From contig NZ_QQPQ01000024.1 in the NCBI RefSeq assembly GCF_003346715.1, positions 1 through 64,000 of the forward strand: a DNA stretch of 64,000 nucleotides, read 5' to 3'. This DNA is from Oceanispirochaeta sp. M1. Its GTDB lineage: Bacteria; Spirochaetota; Spirochaetia; DSM-2461. The notes under the pieces are model-generated. The model was not told where the DNA came from, did no database searches, and saw only the letters and a program-made list of their open reading frames with translations. Both the position numbers and the translations under genes were made by a program. Each line of letters opens with the position of its first letter. Position 1 is the stretch's first letter. Below are positions 34,949 through 43,229 of this stretch, piece by piece.

Positions 34949-35514
34949 GAGATCTGACTCCCTAGATCAAGAGCCTTATAGTTTACCTGCACAATCTCAT
35001 CCCCTTTACGTGAGAACATGCTCTCTACGGCAGCCTTCAGGTAATCCATACCAAAGGGCAGATCTGCAGCGGCTGCACCTACAATAACCATATTTCCTGC
35101 TCGGACTGAACCGGCTTCTTTGGCAATGGTTTTATCATCTACAAGACGCCTGGTTTTAAGCTTATCCAGAGCTGATTTAATTTCAGACTCCTCGGGATAA
35201 TTAGGAATATTAATCACAGGATTTGTGGATGTAATAACGATTCCGTCAGGAGAGAGCCAGGAAAGGTATCTGAGACTTTCCAGAGGCTCCATACTGAGGA
35301 TCATGTCGGCTGTTCCCTGCCCGATAAGGTCAGAGAAGATCTCACCGTCGGAGATCCGCATATGAGCCATTACAGCTCCGCCTCTCTGGGCCATTCCATG
35401 AACTTCTGACTGACGAACCTTGTAACCTGCTTTTGCAGCGGCTGTAGCAATAACAGAGGCAAGAGACAGTACACCCTGCCCCCCGACACCGGAAAGAATT
35501 ATGTCATATTTCAT
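34945..35514 (-). CDS. iorB: Indolepyruvate oxidoreductase beta subunit
   Basis: 189 residues beginning MKYDIILSGVGGQGVLSLASV, the family start. An ATG six codons earlier (35532) lacks a binding site, whereas GGAG lies 12 bases before 35514. The protein has the gamma-type 2-oxoacid oxidoreductase fold (VRQSEVHGMAQRGGAVMAHMRI). With IorA it oxidatively decarboxylates aryl pyruvates to aryl-acetyl-CoA, reducing ferredoxin. A 9-bp hairpin lies just upstream, between iorA and iorB. Confidence 0.9.
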   Translation of the reverse strand: MKYDIILSGVGGQGVLSLASVIATAAAKAGYKVRQSEVHGMAQRGGAVMAHMRISDGEIFSDLIGQGTADMILSMEPLESLRYLSWLSPDGIVITSTNPVINIPNYPEESEIKSALDKLKTRRLVDDKTIAKEAGSVRAGNMVIVGAAAADLPFGMDYLKAAVESMFSRKGDEIVQVNYKALDLGSQIS

Positions 35515-35536
35515 ATTTTTATTATTCTCCATACTA

Positions 35537-35559
35537 CTGAAGCAGTCTTACTGCTTCAG
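35537..35559 (-). other. Intercistronic hairpin between iorA and iorB
   Basis: CTGAAGCAG / CTGCTTCAG, a perfect 9-bp stem with a 5-base loop. No T run follows on the minus strand, so it is not a simple terminator; it may tune iorB translation or protect the mRNA. Confidence 0.6.
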
Positions 35560-35587
35560 GATTTATTTAGCTCAGGGTCCAAGAACC

Positions 35588-37180
35588 TTACTTTTTGGCT
35601 TTACGGGCAGTTTCGATACACTCTCTCACAGCAATGATGACAGAAACACCTTTATACGCCAGTTCTTTTCTGAGTTTTTCTTTGTTCTCTTCATGAAACT
35701 TGCGGTGGGCAGGAATAGTCATGACATGATCTGTTTCCCCGACAATACCTCTGACAACACCTTCAAGACGGCTGGAAGGCAGAATGGTTGTCTGCCCGCC
35801 GGTCATGGCAGTAGTTTCATTATCCACGATGATGATGGTCACATCGGTTTTGCTGGAAACACAGTCAACAAGACCTGTCAGACCGGAGTGGAGGAAAGTA
35901 CTGTCTCCGATGACGGCCATAACATTGTTCAGTCCTGCTTCGGAAGAACCCTTGGCCGCTGTAATTGAAGCACCCATACAGATAATGGTTTCGGGAACAC
36001 TTAAGGGAGGTAGAGCACCCAGAGCATAGCATCCGATATCTGAAGTAACTGTACTTTCTTCAAGTTCAGCCTGTACTTCCTTGATAACTCTGTAGGTGTC
36101 ATCATGGGGACAACCCTTACAAAGCTGAGGAGGTCTTCCCACAAGATCAAGAGTGGACGGTGCGGCGCTCTCCCTGGCGGGAAGTCCCAGAGCGGGTCTG
36201 ATATTATCAGGATTAAGTTCTCCCTGAAGGGGAACTATATTTTCAAGTTTTCCAGTGATCTTAAGATCCCTGGGCAGAAGTCCCGCAATAAGACGCTCTA
36301 CTAAAGGATACCCTTCTTCAAGGATAATAAGTTCTTTTACATGGGCAGCAATTTTCCTGATTTTATCTTCAGGAACCGGATAAACACCGATATGAAGATG
36401 AGAAGGATTATCAGACAATTCGCTCTCATTTTCCTTATAGTAATTATATCCCAGTCCGGTGGTGATAATACCGCGATCTTTATTAGATTCATTCATTGTA
36501 AGAGCATTGATTGCAGAGTTTTCACTGTAGGAAATCATATCTTTCTGACGTCCGAGAAGGCTGTCCCAGCGGCGTCTGGCATTGGCGGGAAGCAGCATCC
36601 AGTCCTGTTTATTATCCGCTTTATTAATAGGATTTTCCTTCCTGGCTTCCTTTGTCACGATGGCGGCTCTGGAATGGGAAAGACGGGTGACCAGTCTGAG
36701 AACAACGGGACATCCCATTTTTTCAGATAGATCAAAGGCTTCACGGGTCATATCATAAGCCTGCTGCTGATTAGCGGGTTCCAGCAGAGGGATTTTTGCA
36801 AAATCGGCATAAAAACGGGTATCCTGCTCATTTTGTGAAGAGTGCATACCGGGGTCATCGGCTACTACAACTACAAGACCGCCGCGGATATCCAGAAGGG
36901 CTCCGTTCATAAAAGCATCAGCAGCCACATTAAGGCCGACATGCTTCATGGTTACAATGGCTCTTTTACCCGCAAAGGAAGTTCCAAGAGCTTCTTCCAT
37001 GGCTGTTTTTTCATTACTGGACCAGCATGCAAAAGGGCCGTCTTCTTTCTCACTGTATTCTAAAAGGTATTCCATTATCTCGGTGGAAGGTGTACCAGGG
37101 TAACCATAACATGAGGAAACTCCGCCATGTACGGCACCCAGGGCAACAGCTTCGTCACCCAGGACAACATATTCAGACAT
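35588..37180 (-). CDS. iorA: Indolepyruvate oxidoreductase alpha subunit lacking the C-terminal ferredoxin domain
   Basis: 530 residues. The pyrimidine domain (CYGYPGTPSTEIMEYL, MKHVGLNVAADAFMNGA) is followed by the thiamine-diphosphate domain (LCKGCPHDDTY, SDIGCYALG, GDSTFLHSGLTGL, IIVDNETTAMTGGQ). The chain stops right after SVIIAVRECIETARKAKK, where archaeal IorA continues into two [4Fe-4S] motifs; none is present, nor in the 55 bases that follow. The electron path must therefore differ. It heads the operon iorA-iorB-paaK-paaK-ACT-thioesterase. AGGAG precedes the ATG. Confidence 0.92.
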   Translation of the reverse strand: MSEYVVLGDEAVALGAVHGGVSSCYGYPGTPSTEIMEYLLEYSEKEDGPFACWSSNEKTAMEEALGTSFAGKRAIVTMKHVGLNVAADAFMNGALLDIRGGLVVVVADDPGMHSSQNEQDTRFYADFAKIPLLEPANQQQAYDMTREAFDLSEKMGCPVVLRLVTRLSHSRAAIVTKEARKENPINKADNKQDWMLLPANARRRWDSLLGRQKDMISYSENSAINALTMNESNKDRGIITTGLGYNYYKENESELSDNPSHLHIGVYPVPEDKIRKIAAHVKELIILEEGYPLVERLIAGLLPRDLKITGKLENIVPLQGELNPDNIRPALGLPARESAAPSTLDLVGRPPQLCKGCPHDDTYRVIKEVQAELEESTVTSDIGCYALGALPPLSVPETIICMGASITAAKGSSEAGLNNVMAVIGDSTFLHSGLTGLVDCVSSKTDVTIIIVDNETTAMTGGQTTILPSSRLEGVVRGIVGETDHVMTIPAHRKFHEENKEKLRKELAYKGVSVIIAVRECIETARKAKK

Positions 37181-37207
37181 ATATACTCCTATATAATTTA
37201 TCTATTG

Positions 37208-37226
37208 CCGAGAAGTTCCATCTCGG
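37208..37226 (-). promoter_or_regulatory. Leader hairpin upstream of iorA
   Basis: CCGAGA/TCTCGG stem with a 7-base loop, about 28 bases before the iorA start. A TATAAT-like box at 37263-37258 (minus strand) lies upstream without a good -35, which could indicate activator dependence. Confidence 0.4.
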
Positions 37227-37447
37227 TGATTTTATTACTTAAGGTCTAAGTCTTTCTATTATAACTGAGCCAGAACATAGCCCAGGTACTTTTTCAACTC
37301 GATACCTAAGGATATTTATACCATAGCGGGAATTAATTTGGTATTGAAAAATGAGCATTTATATGTAGCATTAAAATCATCACAGGGTATCCTGACTGTT
37401 TGATTCAATGTTTAATAAAAAATATTTAGAAAAAAAAGAAGATATAT

Positions 37448-37477
37448 TTGACCTGGAATCAGAGCCTGACCTATTCT
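37448..37477 (+). promoter_or_regulatory. Promoter of the GGDEF-EAL gene
   Basis: TTGACC (37448-37453), 18 bases, TATTCT (37472-37477), followed by AAGG before the ATG at 37495. Confidence 0.55.
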
Positions 37478-37494
37478 GTTAAATAAGGTAAAAA

Positions 37495-38856
37495 ATGATA
37501 AATATACAATCGGAATGTAAAGAAAAATTAAGACAGGCTCAGATAGAACTGATGCTTGAAAAAGACCATGTAGGTCAGCTTGAAAAACTAATGAATCATA
37601 ATCCGGATACAGGGTTGCTGCAGCGTCATATCCTGGTTCGCCGGATGAATAATCTTATCAGTAAAAAAAAATCCCGCTTTGCATTCGGTATTCTCAGACT
37701 GGATAAAAACTATCAGCGGATCCGCCACACTAGAGATAGAATGAAAGTTCTGCTCTATGTTACATCAGAGCGGTTGAAACCTCTGGTAGAAGAAGAGAAT
37801 CTGTATCAATCAGACCGCTCGGACGAATTTCTTTTTATTATCTCCGATTATGAAAGCCAGGAAGAAGTCGAAAAAAAAATTGACGACATGATAATTCGGG
37901 TCTCTGAATCTCACAATCCGCCGGCCTCAGATGTCAGCTTTGGATGCAATGTGGGGGTGGCCCTCTATCCCGATCATGCCAATTCTCTGGACGAACTGGA
38001 ACAGAATGCTGAAATTGCATTGGGCATTTATGAGGAGAAAAGCTGGAATGGGTTTCTCTATTCTCCGGAAATCGGTCGGACTTATCATGAAAACCAGTCA
38101 TTAGAGTATATCTTAAGAATGTGCATCCTCAATAACTTTGAAGGATTTCACATTGCCTATCAGCCCATTGTGAATAAAGATAAAAAACTTGAGGCCTGTG
38201 AGGCTCTGCTTCGATGGGACGCCCCTCAGAGAGGATCAGTTTCTCCAGTCCATTTCATCCCGCTGGCAGAAGAGAGCGGACTGATCAACTATCTGGGAAA
38301 ATGGGTTTTATACAATGCTCTGAAACAGGTAAAAGTATGGCGTGAAGAGATGGGGCAGGATATCGAAATGTCCGTCAATGTATCTTCGGTACAGATGGAG
38401 CAGGCTGACTTTGTAGATACAGTAGAAACTGCCCTTAGAGTATTGAAAATCCCGGGAGAAGCACTCCATCTGGAAATAACTGAATCAGTGGTCATGTCAA
38501 ATCCCGAAGAGATCAAGATAAAACTGAAGGCTCTTCAGGATATGGGCATAGAGATAATGCTCGATGATTTCGGAACCGGATACTCCAGCCTCAGCTCACT
38601 AAATCAATTCCCGATTAACACATTAAAGATTGCCAAGGAATTTGTAGATAACATTCCTCATGACAGACATGGAGTTGAAATGGTCAGAGCAATTCTGGGT
38701 ATAGCAGAGACCTTCGGATTCAGAACTCTTGCTGAAGGTATAGAACAAGAGGATCAGTTTGACTGTCTTATAGAAGAGGGCTGCAAATACATTCAGGGCT
38801 ATATAACAAGTCCACCGGTGGCTGCAACCGAATTTGAAAAGTTATTTTTTAATTGA
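37495..38856 (+). CDS. c-di-GMP phosphodiesterase with degenerate GGDEF domain
   Basis: 453 residues. The N-terminal GGDEF-like domain has RSDEF in place of GGDEF, so it should not make c-di-GMP but may bind GTP or regulate. The EAL domain (from about 215) keeps EALLRW, the metal ligand Asn in MSVNVSS, LEITES, LDDFGTGYSS, the Lys of LKIAKEF and LAEGIE, so it looks catalytically competent. No membrane segment or signal peptide, hence cytosolic. A promoter lies just upstream. Confidence 0.9.
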   Translation: MINIQSECKEKLRQAQIELMLEKDHVGQLEKLMNHNPDTGLLQRHILVRRMNNLISKKKSRFAFGILRLDKNYQRIRHTRDRMKVLLYVTSERLKPLVEEENLYQSDRSDEFLFIISDYESQEEVEKKIDDMIIRVSESHNPPASDVSFGCNVGVALYPDHANSLDELEQNAEIALGIYEEKSWNGFLYSPEIGRTYHENQSLEYILRMCILNNFEGFHIAYQPIVNKDKKLEACEALLRWDAPQRGSVSPVHFIPLAEESGLINYLGKWVLYNALKQVKVWREEMGQDIEMSVNVSSVQMEQADFVDTVETALRVLKIPGEALHLEITESVVMSNPEEIKIKLKALQDMGIEIMLDDFGTGYSSLSSLNQFPINTLKIAKEFVDNIPHDRHGVEMVRAILGIAETFGFRTLAEGIEQEDQFDCLIEEGCKYIQGYITSPPVAATEFEKLFFN

Positions 38857-38861
38857 AGTGT

Positions 38862-39200
38862 TTATTTGAGACTTAGGGATGAACGGTTATAATCAGCTGA
38901 TTTGCGTTTGCGTCCGCATGATTTCAGAGAAAAGATAAAAAATAGAAGATTCTGAAAAATCAGGATTTGAAGAGTTCCCTTGAATTCCTGATTCTTCAAT
39001 ACATTTGAATTATCGGTTATCTTATATGAGATATAAATCCCGGTACTTGCGCCGAAGGCTGCTATTGTTGTCATGCGTAGATCAGAAGATTCTGACAAAG
39101 ACTCGACTGCCTTCATACTGACATCCGAGCCATCCAGAAGGGCCAGTGCAAATCCGGATAGATTGATCAAAATAAAGTAAAGTACCACCAGCTTTCTCAA
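38862..39200 (-). CDS. Small membrane protein resembling a degenerate DUF1294
   Basis: About 112 residues from TTG 39200, which has AGGAGG 5 bases upstream; an ATG at 39224 lacks a binding site. Two or three hydrophobic helices are present. The order INLSGFALALLDGSD, LSESSDLRMTTIAAFGASTGIYISYKI and EFKGTLQILIFQ parallels DUF1294 (N-x(6)-DK...RIPE...GG..G), but the Asp-Lys, Pro-Glu and HK residues are replaced. The role is unknown. It ends 5 bases from the convergent EAL gene. Confidence 0.55.
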   Translation of the reverse strand: MRKLVVLYFILINLSGFALALLDGSDVSMKAVESLSESSDLRMTTIAAFGASTGIYISYKITDNSNVLKNQEFKGTLQILIFQNLLFFIFSLKSCGRKRKSADYNRSSLSLK

Positions 39201-39289
39201 AGAGTCCTCCTGTTCATATTCCATTATTATTCTAACACTAATTTCTGAAATTAGAAACTGCCGTTCATTCAAACAGGCCAAACAGCATA

Positions 39290-39345
39290 TAGAGCTGTTC
39301 TGCAGCGGGGTATCTGCTTCTGGGTCAGGCAGGAATACAGCTCTA
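39290..39345 (-). other. Long-range hairpin downstream of an SDR gene
   Basis: TAGAGCTGT / ACAGCTCTA, a perfect 9-bp stem closing a 38-base interior that can form smaller helices (TTCTGC/GCAG). It starts 3 bases after the SDR stop and has no T run. It could be a structured 3' end or a small RNA. Confidence 0.45.
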
Positions 39346-39347
39346 CC

Positions 39348-40133
39348 TCAACCGGCGGCCCGGTCCCAGCGTCTTTTCAACATCCTGGCTCTCACAGGAT
39401 CACTGAATAAAGAACCCGCAAGTTTAAGAAAACGGTTTACTGCTCCCGGTATATATTCTTCTTTACCCTTCAGAGCCATTTCAATACTGTGATGAGCTAC
39501 ATAGTCGGGAGATTTTGTAGTAAGCCTGCCCATTAATCCCTGAGCGGCAATCCGATCCACGACAATCTGTTTTGTGGGCATTCCAGCTGGACAGAGCAGA
39601 GTTACAGTAACATTTTCCCTACGGAGTTCCTCTCTGATAGTTGTAAAAAAATGATAAAGAAAACGTTTTGTGGATGAATAAGCCGCCTTATAAGGCATTG
39701 GATAGAAGTAAGACAGACTGGAAACGGTAAGGATTCTGAATGGACTCTCCATATCACGCTGCTCCAGGATTGAGGAGGTCAGTTCTACTGTTCCGTTCAT
39801 ATTTACATTCATAATAAGACGAATCTGATCCAGGCTCAGAGATGTGAAGGGAGTCTCAAATTCCACCCCCGCAACATTGATAAGAAAGTTAAACTTAAAT
39901 TCCCTTGCAGCCAGTTTTTGAAAGAAATCATCCCTGGAGGCATGAGTGAGAAAACTGCCCTCTTCATACTGAACGTCCACACCATATGCGGAACGAATCT
40001 CCCGGGCCAGTTCCTTTAAAGGAGAACCGGGGATATCGGTCAAAAAGAGATCCCAGCCCCTTTTTCCCGCATCATGAACATACGCTCTGCCCAGTCCTCC
40101 GGCAGCACCGCTGATAAATACATAGGAGTCCAT
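39348..40133 (-). CDS. Short-chain dehydrogenase/reductase
   Basis: 261 residues. Nucleotide-binding SGAAGGLGRAY at the N-terminus, NVAG-type NVNMNGTVELTS, and the catalytic Tyr/Lys in YSSTK. The late segment LCPAGMPTKQIVVDRIA is typical of the DltE/YqjQ-like group. NAD(P)H-dependent reduction or oxidation of an alcohol or ketone; the substrate is unknown. It is divergent from a second SDR. Confidence 0.88.
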   Translation of the reverse strand: MDSYVFISGAAGGLGRAYVHDAGKRGWDLFLTDIPGSPLKELAREIRSAYGVDVQYEEGSFLTHASRDDFFQKLAAREFKFNFLINVAGVEFETPFTSLSLDQIRLIMNVNMNGTVELTSSILEQRDMESPFRILTVSSLSYFYPMPYKAAYSSTKRFLYHFFTTIREELRRENVTVTLLCPAGMPTKQIVVDRIAAQGLMGRLTTKSPDYVAHHSIEMALKGKEEYIPGAVNRFLKLAGSLFSDPVRARMLKRRWDRAAG

Positions 40134-40228
40134 AAAATCCGCCTTTTTTATATACAGTAAAATATTATTTTACTACTGCCTGATTCTAATCACCGAAAAA
40201 TACAGACAGTGGATTGAAGGATTATAGT

Positions 40229-41080
40229 ATGATAAATTCAATTATGGAAACAATAGTTATAAGCGGTGCAACATCCGGTATAGGCTGGGCTTCATTCAAG
40301 GCTCTTGCAGAGAAGGGATATAGAGTCATAGGAATCGGAAGATCCAGGGAAAAAATAGAGCAATGCCTTATTGAGATGGAGGCTGCAGGAAAGAGAGATC
40401 AGGCTGAATATATCCTTGCGGACCTCTCATCCCAAAGAGAAATTCACAGAGCTTCCCGGGAGATAGAGACCCTGTTGAATGGAGATGATCTGTATTGTCT
40501 TATCAACAATGCCGGATCCTTCGCCAGTAATTACAAAGAGACCGTTGACGGCATTGAATGGCAGTTAGCCATTAACCATATGGCCCCTTTTCTTCTAAGC
40601 CGTCTTTTAATACCCTTTATGAAAGAGGGAAGCCGTATTGTTACCGTCAGTTCCCGTGCCCACAGGGGAGCAAAACTACACTGGAAAGATCCCGGCATGA
40701 AACGATTATATTCCTCCCTTGGATCATACCGGCAGTCAAAGTTTTTCAATGTTCTCACCATGAATGAAATCAACAGACGTTATAAAGATAAGAAGATCAC
40801 AGCCTGTTGTGCCGATCCCGGACTGGTGAATACGGATATTGGACTGAAAGGGACAAAGGGACTTTCCAAACTGGTCTGGTATTTCAGAAGCAAACAGGGA
40901 CAGAGTGTTGAAGATGGAGCATCTACCTCTGTCTTTCTGGCTTCAGAACCAGACCTTGATATCGATGAAACCTGTTATTTCAAATACTGCAAAGCTCTCG
41001 CTCCGGATTCCAGAACCGCAAATATAGATTTCATGGAAAAACTATGGGATTTGTCTGAAACTTATTTAATTGAAGTGTAA
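40229..41080 (+). CDS. Short-chain dehydrogenase/reductase (retinol-dehydrogenase-like)
   Basis: 283 residues from ATG 40229 (GAAGGAT 8 bases upstream). ISGATSGIGWASFKAL binds the cofactor, NNAG is seen in LINNAGSFA, and the catalytic pair lies in YRQSK. CADPGLVNTDIGLK is the family's post-catalytic loop. Substrate unknown. Unlike the opposite SDR, this one belongs to the WWOX/RDH-like group. Confidence 0.87.
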   Translation: MINSIMETIVISGATSGIGWASFKALAEKGYRVIGIGRSREKIEQCLIEMEAAGKRDQAEYILADLSSQREIHRASREIETLLNGDDLYCLINNAGSFASNYKETVDGIEWQLAINHMAPFLLSRLLIPFMKEGSRIVTVSSRAHRGAKLHWKDPGMKRLYSSLGSYRQSKFFNVLTMNEINRRYKDKKITACCADPGLVNTDIGLKGTKGLSKLVWYFRSKQGQSVEDGASTSVFLASEPDLDIDETCYFKYCKALAPDSRTANIDFMEKLWDLSETYLIEV

Positions 41081-41099
41081 TTATATAGACAAAGACCAC

Positions 41100-41124
41100 A
41101 TATACTATTACTTTACTAGTATAT
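41100..41124. promoter_or_regulatory. Dyad upstream of D-lactate dehydrogenase
   Basis: ATATACTA / TAGTATAT, perfect 8-bp arms separated by 9 bases, ending 14 bases before the ldhA ATG and overlapping the likely -10 region. It is a candidate operator; it does not resemble the Rex consensus. Confidence 0.5.
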
Positions 41125-41138
41125 AACAGGAGCTACAA

Positions 41139-42137
41139 ATGAAACTCGCTATATTCAGCAGTAAAAAATGGGTAAAAGATGCCTTTACAAGCAAAAAACC
41201 CAAGACAATAGAACAGACTTTCTTTGAAGCAAGGCTTGATGAAGAGACCGCAGCTCTGGCTGCAGGATATGATGCCATCTGTGTATTCGTAAATGATGTC
41301 ATTAATGCGGCGGTTATAGATACCCTCGCAAAGGGCGGAGTAAAGATCATTGCCCTCCGATGTGCCGGATTCAATAATGTTGATCTGCACAGAGCAGAAG
41401 AAAAGGGTATTAAAGTCTGTCGTGTACCGGCCTACTCACCCTATGCGGTTGCAGAATATGCACTGGGACTCATCCTCACTCTTAACAGAAAATATCACAG
41501 AGCACACTCAAGGGTAAGAGAAGGTAATTTCTCTCTGGATGGTCTGCTTGGTTTCGACCTTCACAAAAAAACTGTGGGAATTATCGGAACCGGAAAAATC
41601 GGACAGGTTTTCATGAATGTAATATCCGGACTGGGAGTAAAAGTTCTCGCCTATGATAAATTTCCAAGCGATACGGTCAAAGAAAAGGGTGTGAAATATG
41701 TAGACCTTGAGACCCTGTACAGAGAAAGCGATATCATATCACTCCACTGTCCCCTCAACCATGAGACCTATCATCTGATTAATGATTATGCCATAAAATC
41801 CATGAAGAAAGGCGTTATGCTGATCAATACCAGCAGAGGGCCTCTTATCAATTCAAATGCCGTCATCGATGGACTGAAATCAGGCATAGTGGGTTATGTC
41901 GGGTTGGATGTATATGAAGAAGAGGGAGATCTCTTTTTTGAAGACCTATCGGACGAAGTTATTCAGGATGATACATTTGTCAGGCTGCAGACCTTTCCCA
42001 ATGTCCTCATAACCAGTCATCAGGCCTTCTTCACCAGGGAAGCGGTAGAAAATATTAAAGAGACCACCTACAGCAATCTGATTGAAATAGAGAAAACAGG
42101 CAGCAGCCCCAACCTTGTGGCACTTCCCGGAAAATGA
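41139..42137 (+). CDS. ldhA: D-lactate dehydrogenase
   Basis: 332 residues. RCAGFNNVDL, VGIIGTGKIGQVF (NAD loop), INTSRGPLINSNAV (catalytic Arg region), DVYEEEGDLFFEDLSDE and LITSHQAFFTREA (catalytic His) match fermentative D-LDH (LdhA) closely. It reduces pyruvate to D-lactate to recycle NADH in fermentation. AGGAGC precedes the ATG. A terminator follows, so this is a one-gene unit. Confidence 0.93.
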   Translation: MKLAIFSSKKWVKDAFTSKKPKTIEQTFFEARLDEETAALAAGYDAICVFVNDVINAAVIDTLAKGGVKIIALRCAGFNNVDLHRAEEKGIKVCRVPAYSPYAVAEYALGLILTLNRKYHRAHSRVREGNFSLDGLLGFDLHKKTVGIIGTGKIGQVFMNVISGLGVKVLAYDKFPSDTVKEKGVKYVDLETLYRESDIISLHCPLNHETYHLINDYAIKSMKKGVMLINTSRGPLINSNAVIDGLKSGIVGYVGLDVYEEEGDLFFEDLSDEVIQDDTFVRLQTFPNVLITSHQAFFTREAVENIKETTYSNLIEIEKTGSSPNLVALPGK

Positions 42138-42171
42138 TTCCTTACTATATATCTGCAGCAATAGCATAAAG

Positions 42172-42215
42172 CCGGAGGCTAGAAAACTTAGTCGTTTTCA
42201 CCTCCGGGTTTGTAA
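42172..42215 (+). terminator. Terminator of ldhA
   Basis: CCGGAGG (42172-42178) pairs with CCTCCGG (42201-42207), with an inner AAAAC/GTTTT helix. A T-containing tail (GTTTGTAATATTT) follows. Confidence 0.75.
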
Positions 42216-42275
42216 TATTTTCAATTGAGAGTTAAACTATTAAAAATATCTGAAACTACAGGAGAACCTTAATTA

Positions 42276-43004
42276 ATGAATCTTATTAATACTCATATAA
42301 GAAAGCTGGGGATGATTACCCTTGCAGTTGCGGCGATGCTGAGCACTATATCCTGCCAGAGCAGTAAGAAAATCATGAAACAGGAATCACTGACCGGCAT
42401 TTATGAAATCAGATCATCCGGACTTTTCAATAAGAGTTATACATTTGCAAACTATACGATCAAAGATATAAAAGCTTCGGGGAAACCCACCAAGTCTGTG
42501 CTGCGCCATGAAGGTGCAAGCAAAACTTCTTCAAACCTGGCAATATCCTTTGCCATGGAAGATGAAAATGGATTCAGATGGTCCGGACTGGGTGGCGTTG
42601 AGGCAACATCTGTTTCTCTTGAAAAGAAGGGGAAAACAAGCCACACCCTCAACTATAAATTTCGTATTGTTGAATCACAAACAGGCCGGGTAATCCGCTA
42701 TGATATTGAATATAATCATCTAGCTGAAGGCTTTAACGGATTCATGAGAGGAGCTGTCGTTGATGAAGCCGGAAACGGGTTATACGATGTCTTCAGCAGC
42801 AAGAATCTGGACTTCAGCGCCACTCCTTCTGAAGGAATCAATGGTTTCAGCATCAGAAAAGATGGTGAGATTCTCTCCTCAATCATCAAGAACAAGGGTG
42901 ATTGGTCCGTTACCTATAATATTTCTGATGATGATCCCGAACGGGTTGAAATGAGCGCTGTTATCGCTTCCCTCTTTGTTCTGATTGAAGAAGGCAAAAT
43001 CTAA
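42276..43004 (+). CDS. Hypothetical lipoprotein
   Basis: 242 residues. A long signal peptide ends in a lipobox (S-T-I-S-C27). The mature part is rich in short beta strands (GIYEIRSSGLFNKSYTFANY, RYDIEYNHLAEGFNG) and has no family motif I recognise. It is probably an envelope lipoprotein. AGGAGA lies about 10 bases before the ATG. It has its own terminator; no operon partner. Confidence 0.75.
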   Translation: MNLINTHIRKLGMITLAVAAMLSTISCQSSKKIMKQESLTGIYEIRSSGLFNKSYTFANYTIKDIKASGKPTKSVLRHEGASKTSSNLAISFAMEDENGFRWSGLGGVEATSVSLEKKGKTSHTLNYKFRIVESQTGRVIRYDIEYNHLAEGFNGFMRGAVVDEAGNGLYDVFSSKNLDFSATPSEGINGFSIRKDGEILSSIIKNKGDWSVTYNISDDDPERVEMSAVIASLFVLIEEGKI

Positions 43005-43047
43005 TAGTAAATTGATCTATCAATGATATTAGAAAAGCCCGGGATTG

Positions 43048-43091
43048 AACTGCCCCCAAAATGTTCTCCAACATATGGGGGGGCAGTTCTT
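43048..43091 (+). terminator. Terminator of the lipoprotein gene
   Basis: AACTGCCCCC (43048-43057) pairs with GGGGGCAGTT (43079-43088), with an inner TGTT/AACA helix, followed by CTTT. The 13-mer CAGTTCTTTCGGA that begins in its 3' arm is directly repeated (43084-43109). Confidence 0.65.
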
Positions 43092-43229
43092 TCGGACAGT
43101 TCTTTCGGACAGGAAAAGATCTCTGCCCTTTATAATCATACTCTTCCCTTATAAAAAAAATCTTATACTTGATTTCGTTGCCCGGGAATATCACAATAGG
43201 TAAAAGAACACTTAGATCAGGAGTTAATA

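Noticed and set aside
35515-35590. Frameshift hiding a ferredoxin domain after iorA
   Set aside because: The gap to iorB is too short and contains no Cys-rich frame.
39290-39345. Possible 5S rRNA fragment
   Set aside because: A few bases (CCTGACCC, CAGAAG) resemble 5S rRNA, but the length and helices do not fit.
43084-43109. 13-bp tandem duplication as a mobile-element target repeat
   Set aside because: The copies are adjacent with nothing between them and overlap a terminator arm; simple slippage is enough.
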